A stretch of DNA of 64,000 nt from Phytopseudomonas punonensis (GCF_900142655.1 NZ_FRBQ01000010.1:93612-157611); one strand, 5' to 3'; shown: positions 8,039 to 16,960, counted from the first letter of the stretch. Numbers and translations are program-made. Notes: generated by a model not told the origin, from the sequence alone.

Positions 8039-8971
8039 TCAGATCGGCGTCAGCAGCGCCTCCCCCCGAAAGTGCCGGCCAATATTGTCGAGAAACTGGC
8101 TCAGCGATTGCTCCAGCGCCTGAGGCGAGTTGCCGCCGACGTGGGGGGTGATAGTGAGATTGTCGAGGTTGAGCAACTCGGTGGGCGGCAGCGGTTCGCT
8201 TTCGTACACGTCCAGCGCCGCGGCGCGGATGCGTTTCTCGCGTAGTGCGCTGCCCAGCGCCGCGGTGTCCACCACGCTGCCGCGCGCCACGTTAATCAGA
8301 TAACCTTGCGGCCCCAGCGCATCGAGCACCTCGGCATTGACCAGGTGATGGGTCGCAGCGCCGCCGGGAATGGCCACCACCAGGCAGTCGCACCAATCCG
8401 CCAACGCCTGCACGCTGGCGAAGTATTGGTGGGGGCTGCCGGCTTTCGGTGAGCGGTTGTGATAACCCACCGGCATGTCGAAGGCCGCCGCACGGCGGGC
8501 CAGTTGTTCGCCGATGGCGCCGAGGCCGAGGATGCCCAGGCGTTTGCCGCTGACGCCATCGGTCATCGGCAGGGCGTCGCGCCAGATGCCAGCGCGGCAG
8601 GCATTGTCCAGGCGGCGTACGTCACGGATCGCCGCCAGTAGCAACGCCATGGCGTGGTCGGCCACGCACACCGCATTGCTGCCGGCGCCGTTGCTCAGGG
8701 CGATGCCGCGAGCGCGGGCCGCCTCGATATCGACCTTTTCATAACCCACACCGAGCGTGCCGACGAAGCCGAGCTTTGGCAGGCGAGCGATCTCCTCGCC
8801 GCTCAGGCCGATGGTGCCGATGGTCAGCACCGCTTCGATGTTCGTGCCGTGCTCGGCGATGGCCGCCTCGCGGGCCTTGGCATTCGGTGCGTGGGTTACC
8901 CGGTAGTGTTCGGCGATGCGTGCCAGGCTGGTTTCACTGAGCGGGTTGAGAATCAGCAGATGCGGCTTCAT
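8039..8971 (-). CDS. D-isomer specific 2-hydroxyacid dehydrogenase
   Basis: A 310-residue NAD(P)-dependent enzyme that interconverts 2-keto acids and D-2-hydroxy acids, probably of the glyoxylate/hydroxypyruvate reductase group. The nucleotide loop GLGAIG is at 149-154. The catalytic triad fits R230 (NVARGSVVD), E259 (YESEP) and H277 (TPHVGG). The N-terminal substrate domain ends near 98 with SNGAGSNAVCVADHAMAL. It precedes yigZ on the same strand with a 27-bp gap in which yigZ ends first, so the two may share a transcript. The exact substrate cannot be read from the sequence. Confidence 0.92.
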   Translation of the reverse strand: MKPHLLILNPLSETSLARIAEHYRVTHAPNAKAREAAIAEHGTNIEAVLTIGTIGLSGEEIARLPKLGFVGTLGVGYEKVDIEAARARGIALSNGAGSNAVCVADHAMALLLAAIRDVRRLDNACRAGIWRDALPMTDGVSGKRLGILGLGAIGEQLARRAAAFDMPVGYHNRSPKAGSPHQYFASVQALADWCDCLVVAIPGGAATHHLVNAEVLDALGPQGYLINVARGSVVDTAALGSALREKRIRAAALDVYESEPLPPTELLNLDNLTITPHVGGNSPQALEQSLSQFLDNIGRHFRGEALLTPI

Positions 8972-8998
8972 AGAGGCTCCATGGCAAGTGGGCGGTGG

Positions 8999-9586
8999 TC
9001 ACTCGATGATGCGCAGTCTACTGCGCCCACGGCTGATGTCGGCAAGCAGGCGCCTTAGGCCCTCGATCTGCGGTTGCGGCACGGCCAGCTGTAGTTCGGC
9101 GCCTTCGACATCGAAGCTTTCCTGTTCCAGCACGGCATCGAATTCGGCCAGGCGTGATTTGAGCAGGACCAGTTCGGCGAAGCCGCAATGGCAGGCGCAG
9201 GCGGTGCGCGGCACCTGTTCCTGGCGCTCGGCGTTTTGCAGGCATTTGTTGGCGCTGCCGCCATAAGCGCGGGCCAGGCCGCCGGTGCCGAGCTGGATGC
9301 CGCCGTACCAGCGCGTCACCACCACAGCCACGCCGTCGAAACCCTGCGCCTCGATGGCCGCCAGAATCGGCCTACCGGCGGTGCCTCCGGGTTCGCCATC
9401 GTCACTGAAGCGGTATTGCTGGCCGAGCTTCCAGGCCCAGCAGTTGTGCGAGGCGCCCGGGTCGCTGACCTCGTCGATGAACGCCTGGGCATCGGCCGCG
9501 CTGCTGATGGCGCGGGCCTGGGCGAGAAAGCGGCTCTTGCGGATTTCCTCGCGGTAATCACAGGGGGCGAGTAGCAGGTAAGGCAT
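8999..9586 (-). CDS. yigZ: YigZ/IMPACT family protein
   Basis: A 195-residue YigZ-type protein. The family shares a fold with ribosomal S5 domain 2 and EF-G domain IV, but its cellular job is uncertain. Recognisable blocks are KSRFLAQARAISSAADAQAFI at the N terminus, DDGEPGGTAGRPILAAIEAQG, and VVTRWYGGIQLGTGGLARAYG in the core. The ATG at 9586 overlaps the stop of the upstream TetR gene (ATGA), which supports translational coupling and this start; a longer in-frame extension inside the TetR gene is not plausible. Confidence 0.93.
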   Translation of the reverse strand: MPYLLLAPCDYREEIRKSRFLAQARAISSAADAQAFIDEVSDPGASHNCWAWKLGQQYRFSDDGEPGGTAGRPILAAIEAQGFDGVAVVVTRWYGGIQLGTGGLARAYGGSANKCLQNAERQEQVPRTACACHCGFAELVLLKSRLAEFDAVLEQESFDVEGAELQLAVPQPQIEGLRRLLADISRGRSRLRIIE

Positions 9587-10245
9587 CAGACGCTCGGCTT
9601 CAGCCCACAACCCTTGAGGATGATGCGCACCATGTTGTCGGCAGCCGCCTGATAGTCCGGCTTGGTCAGGCGCGAGCGGCCGGTGACCCGGCAGATCTCC
9701 GAGGCGAAATCGGCGTGGTACTGGGTGCTGCTCCAGATCATGAAGATCAGGTTGGTGGGGTCGACGGCGTCCATCTTGCCGGCCGCGATCCACTGCTCGA
9801 AGATCGCCGCGCGCTCGCGGAACCAGCTCTGCTGATCATCGCCGAGATGCTGGGACAGGAAGGCGCCGCCGCTGATCACCTCCATGGCGAATACGCGCGA
9901 GGCTTTCGGATAACGGCGCGAGAATTCCAGCTTGGCGCGGATGTAGCGCTCCAGCGCTTCGGCTGGGTCGTCGTCGACGCTCATGCTGTCGAAGGCGCTG
10001 TCCCATAGCTCCATGATGTTGCTCAGCACGGCCAGGTACAGGCCCTGCTTGCTGCTGAAGTAGTAATGCAGGTTGGCCTTGGGCAGGCCCACCGCCTGGG
10101 CGATGGTGTTCATGCTGGTGCCCTTGAAGCCGTGGCAGGCGAACTGCTCCACGGCGGCGGCGATGATCGCTTCTTCGTTCTTCTGCCGGATGCGGCCAGT
10201 CGGTTTGCCGGTGGTGGCGCGTGCAGCGGTGGCGTCGGGGGGCAT
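9586..10245 (-). CDS. TetR family regulator, RutR-like C-terminal domain
   Basis: A 219-residue repressor-type protein with an N-terminal TetR helix-turn-helix (FACHGFKGTSMNTIAQAVGLPKANLHYYFSSKQGLY, about residues 35-70). The C-terminal part (FRERAAIFEQWIAAGKMDAVDP) resembles the pyrimidine-responsive RutR group, but no pyrimidine genes are nearby. The ATG at 10245 has GGAAG 8 bp upstream; an in-frame start at 10314 is less likely. It overlaps yigZ by 1 bp. Its targets are not evident; the overlap with yigZ suggests it may regulate its own operon. Confidence 0.87.
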   Translation of the reverse strand: MPPDATAARATTGKPTGRIRQKNEEAIIAAAVEQFACHGFKGTSMNTIAQAVGLPKANLHYYFSSKQGLYLAVLSNIMELWDSAFDSMSVDDDPAEALERYIRAKLEFSRRYPKASRVFAMEVISGGAFLSQHLGDDQQSWFRERAAIFEQWIAAGKMDAVDPTNLIFMIWSSTQYHADFASEICRVTGRSRLTKPDYQAAADNMVRIILKGCGLKPSV

Positions 10246-10356
10246 CAAGGGGCTTCCGTGGTGATCGAGGGGCTCAGCGGGTGAAGAAATACTCCTCTGC
10301 TGCGGGCGTGACAAGCGCCGGGGGAGCCTAGTGTATGTCCGCAGAACCCGCGTGGA

Positions 10357-11280
10357 TCAGCTGAAGGCCTGGACGATGCGTTCGCGCAGCTTCGCATCCG
10401 GCAAGCGGCCCTGGGCAGCCTTGAGGTTGTCGACCATATAGCGCGGGTTCGAGGTGGCCGGAATCGCCACGGTTACCGCCTCATTGGCGAGGATGAACTT
10501 GAGCAGCAGCTGCGCCCAGGAGGTCGCGTCGATTTCGTTGGCCCACTCTGGCAGCGGTTTGCCCTTCACCCGGCTGAGCAACTGCGCGCGCTGGAACGGA
10601 CGGTTGATCAGCGTGGCGATGCCGTTGTCGGCGCAGTAGGGCAGCAGGCGTTTCTCGGCGTTGCGCTCGCCCACCGAGTAGTTGAGCTGCACGAAGTCGA
10701 CCTTCTCCTTGGCGAGCACGGCCAGTAGGTCGTCGTGGGCCGACTCGATGTAATGGGTGATGCCGATATAGCGCACCTTGCCCTGCTCACGCAGTTCGCG
10801 GGCCAGCGCTAGTTGCGTGGTGGTGTCCTGCAGGTTGTGCACTTGCAGCAGGTCCATCTTGTCGGTCTGCAGCGCCTTGAGGCTGGCCTCGAACTGCGCC
10901 AGGCCACGCTCGCGCCCGGTGCTCGACAGCTTGGAGGCAAGAAACGCCTTGCCCTGGGTCTTGGTGCGTTTGAGCAGCTCGCCAGTCACCGCTTCGGCAG
11001 CGCCGTAGCTGGGCGCGGTGTCGATCAGCGTGCCGCCGCCATTGATAAAGGCGCGCACCACTTCGTCGAGCGGTATCAGGCTGGTGTTGTCCAGGCTCAC
11101 GTTGAAGGTTTGCGACGTACCCAGGCCAATCGCCGGCAGGCTCTCGCCGCTGGACGGGATCTTGCGTTGCAGCAGCGGTGACGGATTGGCGGCGAAGGCA
11201 AAGCCGGGCAGCAATTGGCTGCCGGCGGTGATGGTCATCAGGGCAGCGCTGCCCTGCAGAAAATGGCGACGGCTGGGCAT
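10357..11280 (-). CDS. Tat-exported aldo/keto reductase
   Basis: A 307-residue aldo/keto reductase that begins with a twin-arginine signal (SRRHFLQ at about 3-9, then a hydrophobic stretch ending in AFA), so export to the periplasm is likely. The AKR tetrad is visible as D87, Y92, K117 and H148 (LIDTAPSYG, FLASKLS, LLQVHNL). Periplasmic AKRs are less common than cytosolic ones, and the electron donor outside the cytosol is unclear. The start MPSRRHFL at 11280 puts the Arg pair close to the N terminus; ATG 11292 is the alternative. It is monocistronic. Confidence 0.88.
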   Translation of the reverse strand: MPSRRHFLQGSAALMTITAGSQLLPGFAFAANPSPLLQRKIPSSGESLPAIGLGTSQTFNVSLDNTSLIPLDEVVRAFINGGGTLIDTAPSYGAAEAVTGELLKRTKTQGKAFLASKLSSTGRERGLAQFEASLKALQTDKMDLLQVHNLQDTTTQLALARELREQGKVRYIGITHYIESAHDDLLAVLAKEKVDFVQLNYSVGERNAEKRLLPYCADNGIATLINRPFQRAQLLSRVKGKPLPEWANEIDATSWAQLLLKFILANEAVTVAIPATSNPRYMVDNLKAAQGRLPDAKLRERIVQAFS

Positions 11281-11477
11281 GGCGTGCTCCATTGCGAAAA
11301 GGGCTAGGCAGATGAGGTTAGTCGTCCACTTCGGCCAATCGGTTGCATCGCCAGGATGACTTGTTACCTGTTATGTCGCTCAGCGGGAACCATCCAGAGC
11401 GCCTGTTCTCAGAAAGAGGCTTTTGCTTCTGCCGCCACGCTCAGGCGGCCTGCTCGAACCTCACAAGGACTTGAACT

Positions 11478-11837
11478 GTGCCCCATCGTTTCCTGCCCGT
11501 GACCTTGCTTGCCGCGCTGACCCTGCTCGGCGGCTGCACCCAGTACCGCGAAGTGCCCCCGCAAACGGCCGAAGGCCAGGCCTGCGTGCGTAAATGCACC
11601 GAGCAGGCAAGCGCATGCAGGCAGCGTGCAGAAGAGTCGTACCAGGGCTTCAAGGTGATCTACGACGCCCAGAATCAGACCTACCAGAATTGCCTGCACA
11701 ACAGCACCCGCGACCCAAACCTCCAGTCGCTGTGCCCGCAGCCCACGGCGATCAGCGGGCCGGACACGAGCATCTGCTCGGACAGCTACAAGAGTTGTTT
11801 TACCGACTGCGGCGGGCATTACGAGAAGGTCGAGTAG
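11478..11837 (+). CDS. Cysteine-rich small lipoprotein
   Basis: A predicted lipoprotein of 119 residues with signal MPHRFLPVTLLAALTLLGGC; the lipobox cysteine is residue 20. The mature part is rich in cysteine (about eight: ACVRKCTEQASACRQ near the start and CSDSYKSCFTDCGG at the end), which suggests disulfides in the envelope. The start is GTG at 11478, with AAGGAC 7 bp upstream. I do not recognise the family and no function is claimed. It is flanked by the divergent AKR gene and a REP/hairpin repeat pair. Confidence 0.78.
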   Translation: MPHRFLPVTLLAALTLLGGCTQYREVPPQTAEGQACVRKCTEQASACRQRAEESYQGFKVIYDAQNQTYQNCLHNSTRDPNLQSLCPQPTAISGPDTSICSDSYKSCFTDCGGHYEKVE

Positions 11838-11884
11838 GGCGCCTTAATGGTTGAAAGATGGCGGTAGCGGACGTTTGTGCATTC

Positions 11885-11939
11885 CCTGTGGGAGCGGGCC
11901 ATGCCCGCGATTTTTCGCGCGCATGGCGCGCTCCCACAG
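11885..11939. repeat. REP palindrome pair
   Basis: CTGTGGGAGCGGGCCATGCC and GGCGCGCTCCCACAG form an inverted pair. A GTAGGGTGGA hairpin repeat follows 29 bp later, repeating the arrangement at 7811-7982. Confidence 0.85.
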
Positions 11940-11968
11940 TGGATTGGCGAACGGCTGTTTGCTCAGGC

Positions 11969-12044
11969 GTAGGGTGGATGACGCTTTTTTCATCCACCAT
12001 TGCGGTTTCGGAGCGGTGGACGGGTGAAGCGTCGTCCACCCTAC
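11969..12044. repeat. GTAGGGTGGA-type hairpin repeat, copy 2
   Basis: A 76-bp palindromic unit from GTAGGGTGGATGACGC to GTCGTCCACCCTAC, closely matching 7907-7982. The outer GTAGGGTGGA and TCCACCCTAC arms pair perfectly here. Confidence 0.8.
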
Positions 12045-12114
12045 GTAGCGAACGAGCGCTTCTGCCTTTATGCCGCTCATTCAAGCGCACACCCAAGTGA
12101 TCAAAAGCGACCGC

Positions 12115-13035
12115 TCAGGCGCTCGCCGCCAATTCCTGCAGAAAGCTCTCCAGCACCAAGTGCGGCCGGCGGCCCTTGCGGGTCACCGAGGCCAGGCTGA
12201 TGTCGTAGAAGCGCGAATCGGCCTTCAGCGCGCGCAGGCGGCCTTCCTTGATCCACGCCTCGGCGTAGTGGTCGGGCAGGTAGCCGATGTAGCGCCCGGT
12301 GAGGATCAGAAACGCCATGCCTTCGCGGTCCGACGCGCTGGCCGTGCAATTGAGCACGCCGTAGTGGTTCTGGATCTCCGGCGGCAGGCGAAAGGTCGGC
12401 GCGATGGCGTCCTGAGCGTTGAGGCGCTCGTCCGCCAGCTCCTTGTCATCGACATAGAAAAGCGGATGGCCGACCGCGCAATAAAGCCGCGAGCGTTCGT
12501 CGTACAGCGGTTGGTAATCCAGGCCGGAAAGGCCGCCGACCACCGGCACCACGCCGACATGCAGGCGGCCGTCGAGCACGCCTTGCTCGACCTCGCTGGG
12601 CGGGGTCATGCGGATGTTCACCCGCACGTCCGGCCCGCGTTCCTTGAGGCGGGCGAGGGCGCCGGTGATGCGCATGTGCGGCACCGTCACCAGGTTGTCG
12701 GTCAGGCCGATGTTCAACTCGCCGCGCAGGTGCTGGTGCAGGCCGTTGACCTCGGTGCGAAAGCTCTCCAGCGCTGCAAGCAGTTGCTGGGTCGACTGGT
12801 ACACCTCGCGGCCTTCCTCGGTCAGCGCGAAGCCGGCGCGGCCGCGTTGGCACAGGCGCAGGCCGAGGCGCTGCTCCAGGTCGCTCATCTGCTGGCTGAT
12901 CGCCGAACGGCCGATGCCCAGCACGCTCTCTGCGGCAGAAAACCCGCCGCACTCGACCACACTGCGAAACAGCTTGAGCAGGCGGATATCGAAGTCGCTG
13001 ACCTGGGCGAGAGGTTCGGGGCGTCGGCTGCTCAT
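12115..13035 (-). CDS. bauR: LysR regulator of beta-alanine catabolism (BauR-like)
   Basis: A 306-residue LysR-type regulator. The winged helix-turn-helix is at about 15-70 (FDIRLLKLFRSVVECGGFSAAESVLGIGRSAISQQMSDLE), followed by an effector-binding domain. It is divergent from the aminotransferase gene across 186 bp, the usual LysR layout. The order LysR / beta-alanine transaminase / cupin / semialdehyde dehydrogenase matches P. aeruginosa PA0133-PA0130 (bauR, bauA, bauB, bauC), where BauR activates the operon in response to beta-alanine. The name rests on this synteny. Confidence 0.88.
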   Translation of the reverse strand: MSSRRPEPLAQVSDFDIRLLKLFRSVVECGGFSAAESVLGIGRSAISQQMSDLEQRLGLRLCQRGRAGFALTEEGREVYQSTQQLLAALESFRTEVNGLHQHLRGELNIGLTDNLVTVPHMRITGALARLKERGPDVRVNIRMTPPSEVEQGVLDGRLHVGVVPVVGGLSGLDYQPLYDERSRLYCAVGHPLFYVDDKELADERLNAQDAIAPTFRLPPEIQNHYGVLNCTASASDREGMAFLILTGRYIGYLPDHYAEAWIKEGRLRALKADSRFYDISLASVTRKGRRPHLVLESFLQELAASA

Positions 13036-13122
13036 TGTTTAGTCATCACTGAACTGAGGTTAAGAAGAGTCTGGTTTGAGTGACTTTATGCCTGTGGCAC
13101 CTTGGCTGACAACCGACCTATA

Positions 13123-13179
13123 CCTGTGGGAGCGGCTTTAGCCGCGATTGCTGCTGATTCTCGCGGCTAAAGCCCCTCC
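13123..13179. repeat. REP-like palindrome in the bauR-bauA gap
   Basis: TACCTGTGGGAGCGGCTTTA and TCGCGGCTAAAGCCCCTCCC form an inverted pair between the divergent bauR and bauA genes. This variant has GGCTTTAGCCGCGA in place of the GGGCCATGCCCGCGA core used elsewhere in the window. It takes up much of the 186-bp intergenic region, so the operator must lie close to either start. Confidence 0.75.
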
Positions 13180-13221
13180 CTCGTTATTCCCGATCACGCC
13201 GCCACTGCCGAGGCCATCGTC

Positions 13222-14568
13222 ATGAACATGCCGCAGACCGCAACGCCGCCCCTGGCCAGCCAGCTCAAGCTGGATGCCCACTGGATGCCGTTTTCCGCTA
13301 ACCGCAGCTTCCAGCGCGACCCGCGGATTATCGTCGCCGGCGAAGGCGCCTGGCTGACCGACGACTCCGGTCGCAAGGTCTACGACAGCCTGTCCGGCCT
13401 GTGGACCTGCGGCGCCGGCCATTGCCGCAAGGAAATTCAGGAGGCGGTGGCCAAGCAGCTCGGCACCCTCGATTACTCGCCGGGCTTCCAGTACGCCCAC
13501 CCGCTGTCGTTCAAGCTCGCCGAGCAGATGGCCGACCTGATGCCGGGCGAGCTCAACCACGTGTTCTTTACCGGCTCCGGCTCCGAGTGCGCCGACACCG
13601 CCGTGAAGATGGCCAAGGCCTACTGGCGCCTCAAGGGCCAGGCCAGCAAGACCAAGTTCATCGGCCGCGCCCGCGGTTACCACGGCGTGAATATCGCCGG
13701 CACCAGCCTCGGCGGCATCGCCGGCAACCGCAAGATGTACGGCCAGCTGATGGACGTCGACCACCTGCCGCACACCCTGCAGCCGGGCATGGCGTTCACC
13801 AGGGGGGCAGCCGAGACCGGCGGCGTCGAGCTGGCCAATGAGCTGCTCAAGTTGATCGAACTGCATGACGCCTCGAACATCGCCGCGGTGATCGTCGAGC
13901 CGATGTCCGGCTCGGCCGGCGTCATTGTGCCGCCAGCGGGTTACCTGGAGCGCCTGCGCGAGATCTGCACCCAGCACAACATCCTGCTGATCTTCGACGA
14001 AGTGATCACCGCCTTTGGGCGCATGGGCAAGTGGACCGGCGCCGAGTACTTCGGCGTCACGCCGGACATCCTCAACGTCGCCAAGCAGATCACCAACGGC
14101 GCCATCCCCCTGGGTGCGGTGATCGCCAGCCGCGAGATCTACCAGACCTTCATGGGCCAGCCGACGCCCGAGCACATGATCGAATTCACCCACGGCTACA
14201 CCTACTCGGCCCACCCGGTGGCCTGCGCCGCCGGCCTGGCGTCGCTGGAGCTGCTCAAGCGCGAGAACCTGATCCAGCAGGCCGCGGAGCTGGCGCCCAA
14301 GTTCGAGAACGCCATCCATGGCCTCAAGGGCGCCAAGCACGTGGTCGACATCCGCAACTGCGGCCTGGCCGGCGCGATCCAGCTGGCGCCCCGTGACGGC
14401 GACCCGACCATCCGCCCGTACGAGGCCGGTATCGCCCTGTGGAAGGCCGGCTTCTACGTGCGCTTCGGCGGCGACGGCCTGCAGTTCGGGCCAATGTTCA
14501 ACGCCAAGATCGAAGACCTCGACCGCGTGTTCAGCGCCGTTGGCGACGCGCTGCAGGGTATCGCCTGA
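13222..14568 (+). CDS. bauA: Beta-alanine:pyruvate aminotransferase
   Basis: A class III PLP aminotransferase of 448 residues, the omega-amino acid:pyruvate type, which moves the amino group of beta-alanine to pyruvate and yields malonate semialdehyde. Schiff-base lysine K288 lies in NVAKQITNGAIPLGAV and the PLP-ring aspartate is D259 (LLIFDEVITAFGRMG). MPFSANRSF near the N terminus is typical of this enzyme. The start at 13222 gives MNMPQTA. Its stop overlaps the cupin gene's ATG (TGATG). It works with the downstream bauC dehydrogenase, which takes malonate semialdehyde to acetyl-CoA. Confidence 0.94.
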   Translation: MNMPQTATPPLASQLKLDAHWMPFSANRSFQRDPRIIVAGEGAWLTDDSGRKVYDSLSGLWTCGAGHCRKEIQEAVAKQLGTLDYSPGFQYAHPLSFKLAEQMADLMPGELNHVFFTGSGSECADTAVKMAKAYWRLKGQASKTKFIGRARGYHGVNIAGTSLGGIAGNRKMYGQLMDVDHLPHTLQPGMAFTRGAAETGGVELANELLKLIELHDASNIAAVIVEPMSGSAGVIVPPAGYLERLREICTQHNILLIFDEVITAFGRMGKWTGAEYFGVTPDILNVAKQITNGAIPLGAVIASREIYQTFMGQPTPEHMIEFTHGYTYSAHPVACAAGLASLELLKRENLIQQAAELAPKFENAIHGLKGAKHVVDIRNCGLAGAIQLAPRDGDPTIRPYEAGIALWKAGFYVRFGGDGLQFGPMFNAKIEDLDRVFSAVGDALQGIA

Positions 14569-14855
14569 TGGCCGGTCGACAACACGCGGTGGCCACCGTG
14601 CAGGTGGATAACGACGAAGTGATCGTCACCGAGTGGCGCTTCGTACCCGGTGCTGAAACCGGCCGCCACCGCCATGGCTACGACTATGTGGTGGTGCCGA
14701 TGACCGACGGCACCCTGCTGCTGGAAACCGCGGACGGTGACAAGCACGCGACGCTGGTCGCCGGGCAGAGCTACTTCCGCAAGGCGGGCGTCGAGCACAA
14801 CGTGGTCAACGCCAGCGACCACGAAGTGGTCTTCGTCGAAACCGAACTCAAGTGA
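14568..14855 (+). CDS. bauB: Cupin-domain protein BauB
   Basis: A 95-residue single-domain cupin. Motif 1 is visible as ETGRHRHGYDYVVVPMTDGTL (about 25-45) with its histidines, and motif 2 as KAGVEHNVVNASDHEVVFVE (about 68-90). It overlaps bauA by 1 bp, so it is translationally coupled. The P. aeruginosa equivalent is PA0131 (bauB), of unproven role. A small metal- or substrate-binding accessory to beta-alanine breakdown is an inference only. The ATG at 14568 is preferred because an earlier in-frame start lies deep inside bauA. Confidence 0.85.
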   Translation: MAGRQHAVATVQVDNDEVIVTEWRFVPGAETGRHRHGYDYVVVPMTDGTLLLETADGDKHATLVAGQSYFRKAGVEHNVVNASDHEVVFVETELK

Positions 14856-14922
14856 CCACCCCATTTCCTGCGGCAGCGGCCTGCATCGCTGCCGCCCAAG
14901 CGAACAGCATTCGGAGGACTCA

Positions 14923-16422
14923 ATGACCACCATCCAGCACCTGATCCATGGCCAACTCACCGACGGCCAGGGCGGCCGCAGCGCCGACGTGTTCAACCCG
15001 GCCACCGGCGAAGCGATTCGCCGCGTCGCCCTGGCCGACGTGGCCACCGTGCAGCAGGCCATCGACTCGGCCAAAGAGGCCTTTCCGGCCTGGCGCAACA
15101 CGCCGCCGGCCAAGCGCGCCCAGGTGATGTTCCGCTTCAAGCAACTGCTCGAGCAGCACGAAGAAGCCATCGCCAAGCTGATTGCCGAAGAGCACGGCAA
15201 GACCCTCGAAGACGCCGCCGGTGAGCTCAAGCGCGGTATCGAGAACGTCGAATACGCCTGCTCGGCACCGGAGATTCTCAAGGGTGAATACACTCGCAAC
15301 GTCGGCCCCAACATTGACGCCTGGAGCGACTTTCAGCCGGTCGGCGTGGTCGCCGGCATCACCCCGTTCAACTTCCCGGCCATGGTGCCGCTGTGGATGT
15401 ACCCGCTGGCCATCGTCTGCGGCAACTGCTTCATTCTCAAGCCGTCCGAGCGCGACCCCAGCTCCACCCTGTACATCGCCCAACTGCTGCATGAAGCCGG
15501 CCTACCCGCAGGCGTGCTCAATGTGGTGCATGGCGACAAGACGGCGGTGGATGCGCTGATCCAGGCGCCGGAGGTCAAGGCCCTGAGCTTCGTCGGCTCC
15601 ACGCCGATCGCCGAATACATCTACGCCGAAGGCAGCAAGCACGGCAAACGCGTGCAGGCCCTGGGCGGCGCCAAGAACCACGCAGTGCTGATGCCCGACG
15701 CCGACCTGGATAACGCCGTCAGCGCATTGATGGGCGCCGCCTACGGTTCCTGCGGCGAGCGCTGCATGGCCATTTCGGTGGCCGTGTGCGTGGGCGACCA
15801 GATCGCCGATGCCCTGGTCGAGCGCATCGTCCCGCAGATCAAGGCCCTGAAGATCGGCGCCGGCACCCAGTGCGGCCTGGACATGGGTCCGCTGGTTACC
15901 GCTGCAGCGAAGGACAAGGTCACCGGCTACATCGAGGCTGGCGTGGCTGCTGGCGCTCAACTGGTGGTCGACGGTCGCGGCCTGAGCGTTTCCGGCAATG
16001 AAAGCGGCTTTTTCCTCGGCGGCAGCCTGTTCGACCGGGTGACCGCGGACATGAGCATCTACACCAACGAGATCTTCGGCCCGGTGCTGTGCATCGTCCG
16101 TGTGGACAGCCTGGAAACCGCCATGAAGCTGATCAACGACCACGAGTACGGCAACGGCACCTGCATCTTCACCCGCGATGGCGAAGCGGCGCGGCTGTTC
16201 TGCGACGAGATCGAAGTGGGCATGGTCGGCGTCAACGTGCCGCTGCCGGTGCCGGTGGCCTACCACAGCTTCGGCGGCTGGAAGCGCTCGCTGTTCGGTG
16301 ACCTGCACGCCTACGGCCCGGACGGCGTGCGTTTCTACACCCGCCGCAAGTCGATCACCCAGCGCTGGCCGCAGCGCAAGACCCACGAGGCGGCGCAGTT
16401 TGCGTTTCCCAGCAATAGCTGA
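14923..16422 (+). CDS. bauC: Malonate-semialdehyde dehydrogenase (CoA-acylating)
   Basis: A 499-residue aldehyde dehydrogenase of the MmsA type, which converts malonate (or methylmalonate) semialdehyde with CoA and NAD to acetyl-CoA (or propionyl-CoA). The catalytic cysteine is C281 in GSCGERCMAIS. GITPFNFPAMVPLWM (145-159) is the family's hallmark. The ATG at 14923 has GGAGGA 6 bp upstream; an upstream in-frame start inside the cupin gene is rejected. Context with the transaminase points to bauC rather than the valine-pathway mmsA. A terminator follows 18 bp after the stop. No bauD transporter gene is downstream. Confidence 0.93.
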   Translation: MTTIQHLIHGQLTDGQGGRSADVFNPATGEAIRRVALADVATVQQAIDSAKEAFPAWRNTPPAKRAQVMFRFKQLLEQHEEAIAKLIAEEHGKTLEDAAGELKRGIENVEYACSAPEILKGEYTRNVGPNIDAWSDFQPVGVVAGITPFNFPAMVPLWMYPLAIVCGNCFILKPSERDPSSTLYIAQLLHEAGLPAGVLNVVHGDKTAVDALIQAPEVKALSFVGSTPIAEYIYAEGSKHGKRVQALGGAKNHAVLMPDADLDNAVSALMGAAYGSCGERCMAISVAVCVGDQIADALVERIVPQIKALKIGAGTQCGLDMGPLVTAAAKDKVTGYIEAGVAAGAQLVVDGRGLSVSGNESGFFLGGSLFDRVTADMSIYTNEIFGPVLCIVRVDSLETAMKLINDHEYGNGTCIFTRDGEAARLFCDEIEVGMVGVNVPLPVPVAYHSFGGWKRSLFGDLHAYGPDGVRFYTRRKSITQRWPQRKTHEAAQFAFPSNS

Positions 16423-16440
16423 GGTGGGGTGAGGTAGCGA

Positions 16441-16468
16441 AAAGGCCGATCAGATGATCGGCCTTTTT
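16441..16468 (+). terminator. Terminator of the bauABC operon
   Basis: AAAGGCCGATCA pairs with TGATCGGCCTTTT around a very short loop, followed by T residues, 18 bp beyond the bauC stop. Confidence 0.9.
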
Positions 16469-16545
16469 GTTGGTGCCCGGAAAGTCGGCGTGCGGCTCAT
16501 CTCTGTGGGAGATGAGCTGTGTGAGTAGGAATTGTGAGATCCCCA

Positions 16546-16960
16546 ACTGTGGGAGCGGGCCATGCCCGCGAATCGCTATCGGCAGCGACACATGGTTTGC
16601 GGTTGGGTACCGCACTCCGGCGCCGCCCATCTATCGCCTGAAAAACCGGTTTCGCCCTTACGGCGACTCACTTTTTTCAAACGCCGGAAGGCCGGCCCCG
16701 CAAAAAAGTAAGCAAAAACGCTGTGCCCCTGCATCCGGAACTAGGCGTCCCGACTCGCTACGCTCGACTCCCCTCACTCCATCATTGCTCCGAGGGCCCG
16801 CCGCGAAGGGCCATCCCTGGCCCATCGCGGCTCTCGCGGCATCCATGCCGCTCAAGGCTGCCCGCCCGGCCCTCTACACAACGATTTCGTTCGGCCTTCT
16901 GAAGGGGCGATTGGAGTACGACTCATACACCGCGTGGAGTTCTTGCGGGCCAAGTTTTAA
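16546..16960. repeat. REP plus long non-coding repeat-like stretch
   Basis: A REP core (GTGGGAGCGGGCCATGCCCG) is at 16548-16570. From about 16640 the sequence (TTCGCCCTTACGGCGACTCA, later GCAAAAAAGTAAGCAAAAACG) looks like a long intergenic repeat common in Pseudomonas genomes; that likeness is from memory. No credible gene is seen. Base composition drops sharply after about 16960, where the AT-rich insert begins. Confidence 0.6.

Noticed and set aside
13138..14340. 400-codon frame antisense to bauA
   Set aside because: Shadow of the aminotransferase gene, without a ribosome site or recognisable domains.
14737..14922. Upstream extension of bauC
   Set aside because: It runs through the cupin gene in another frame; the ATG at 14923 has a strong ribosome site and the conserved N terminus.
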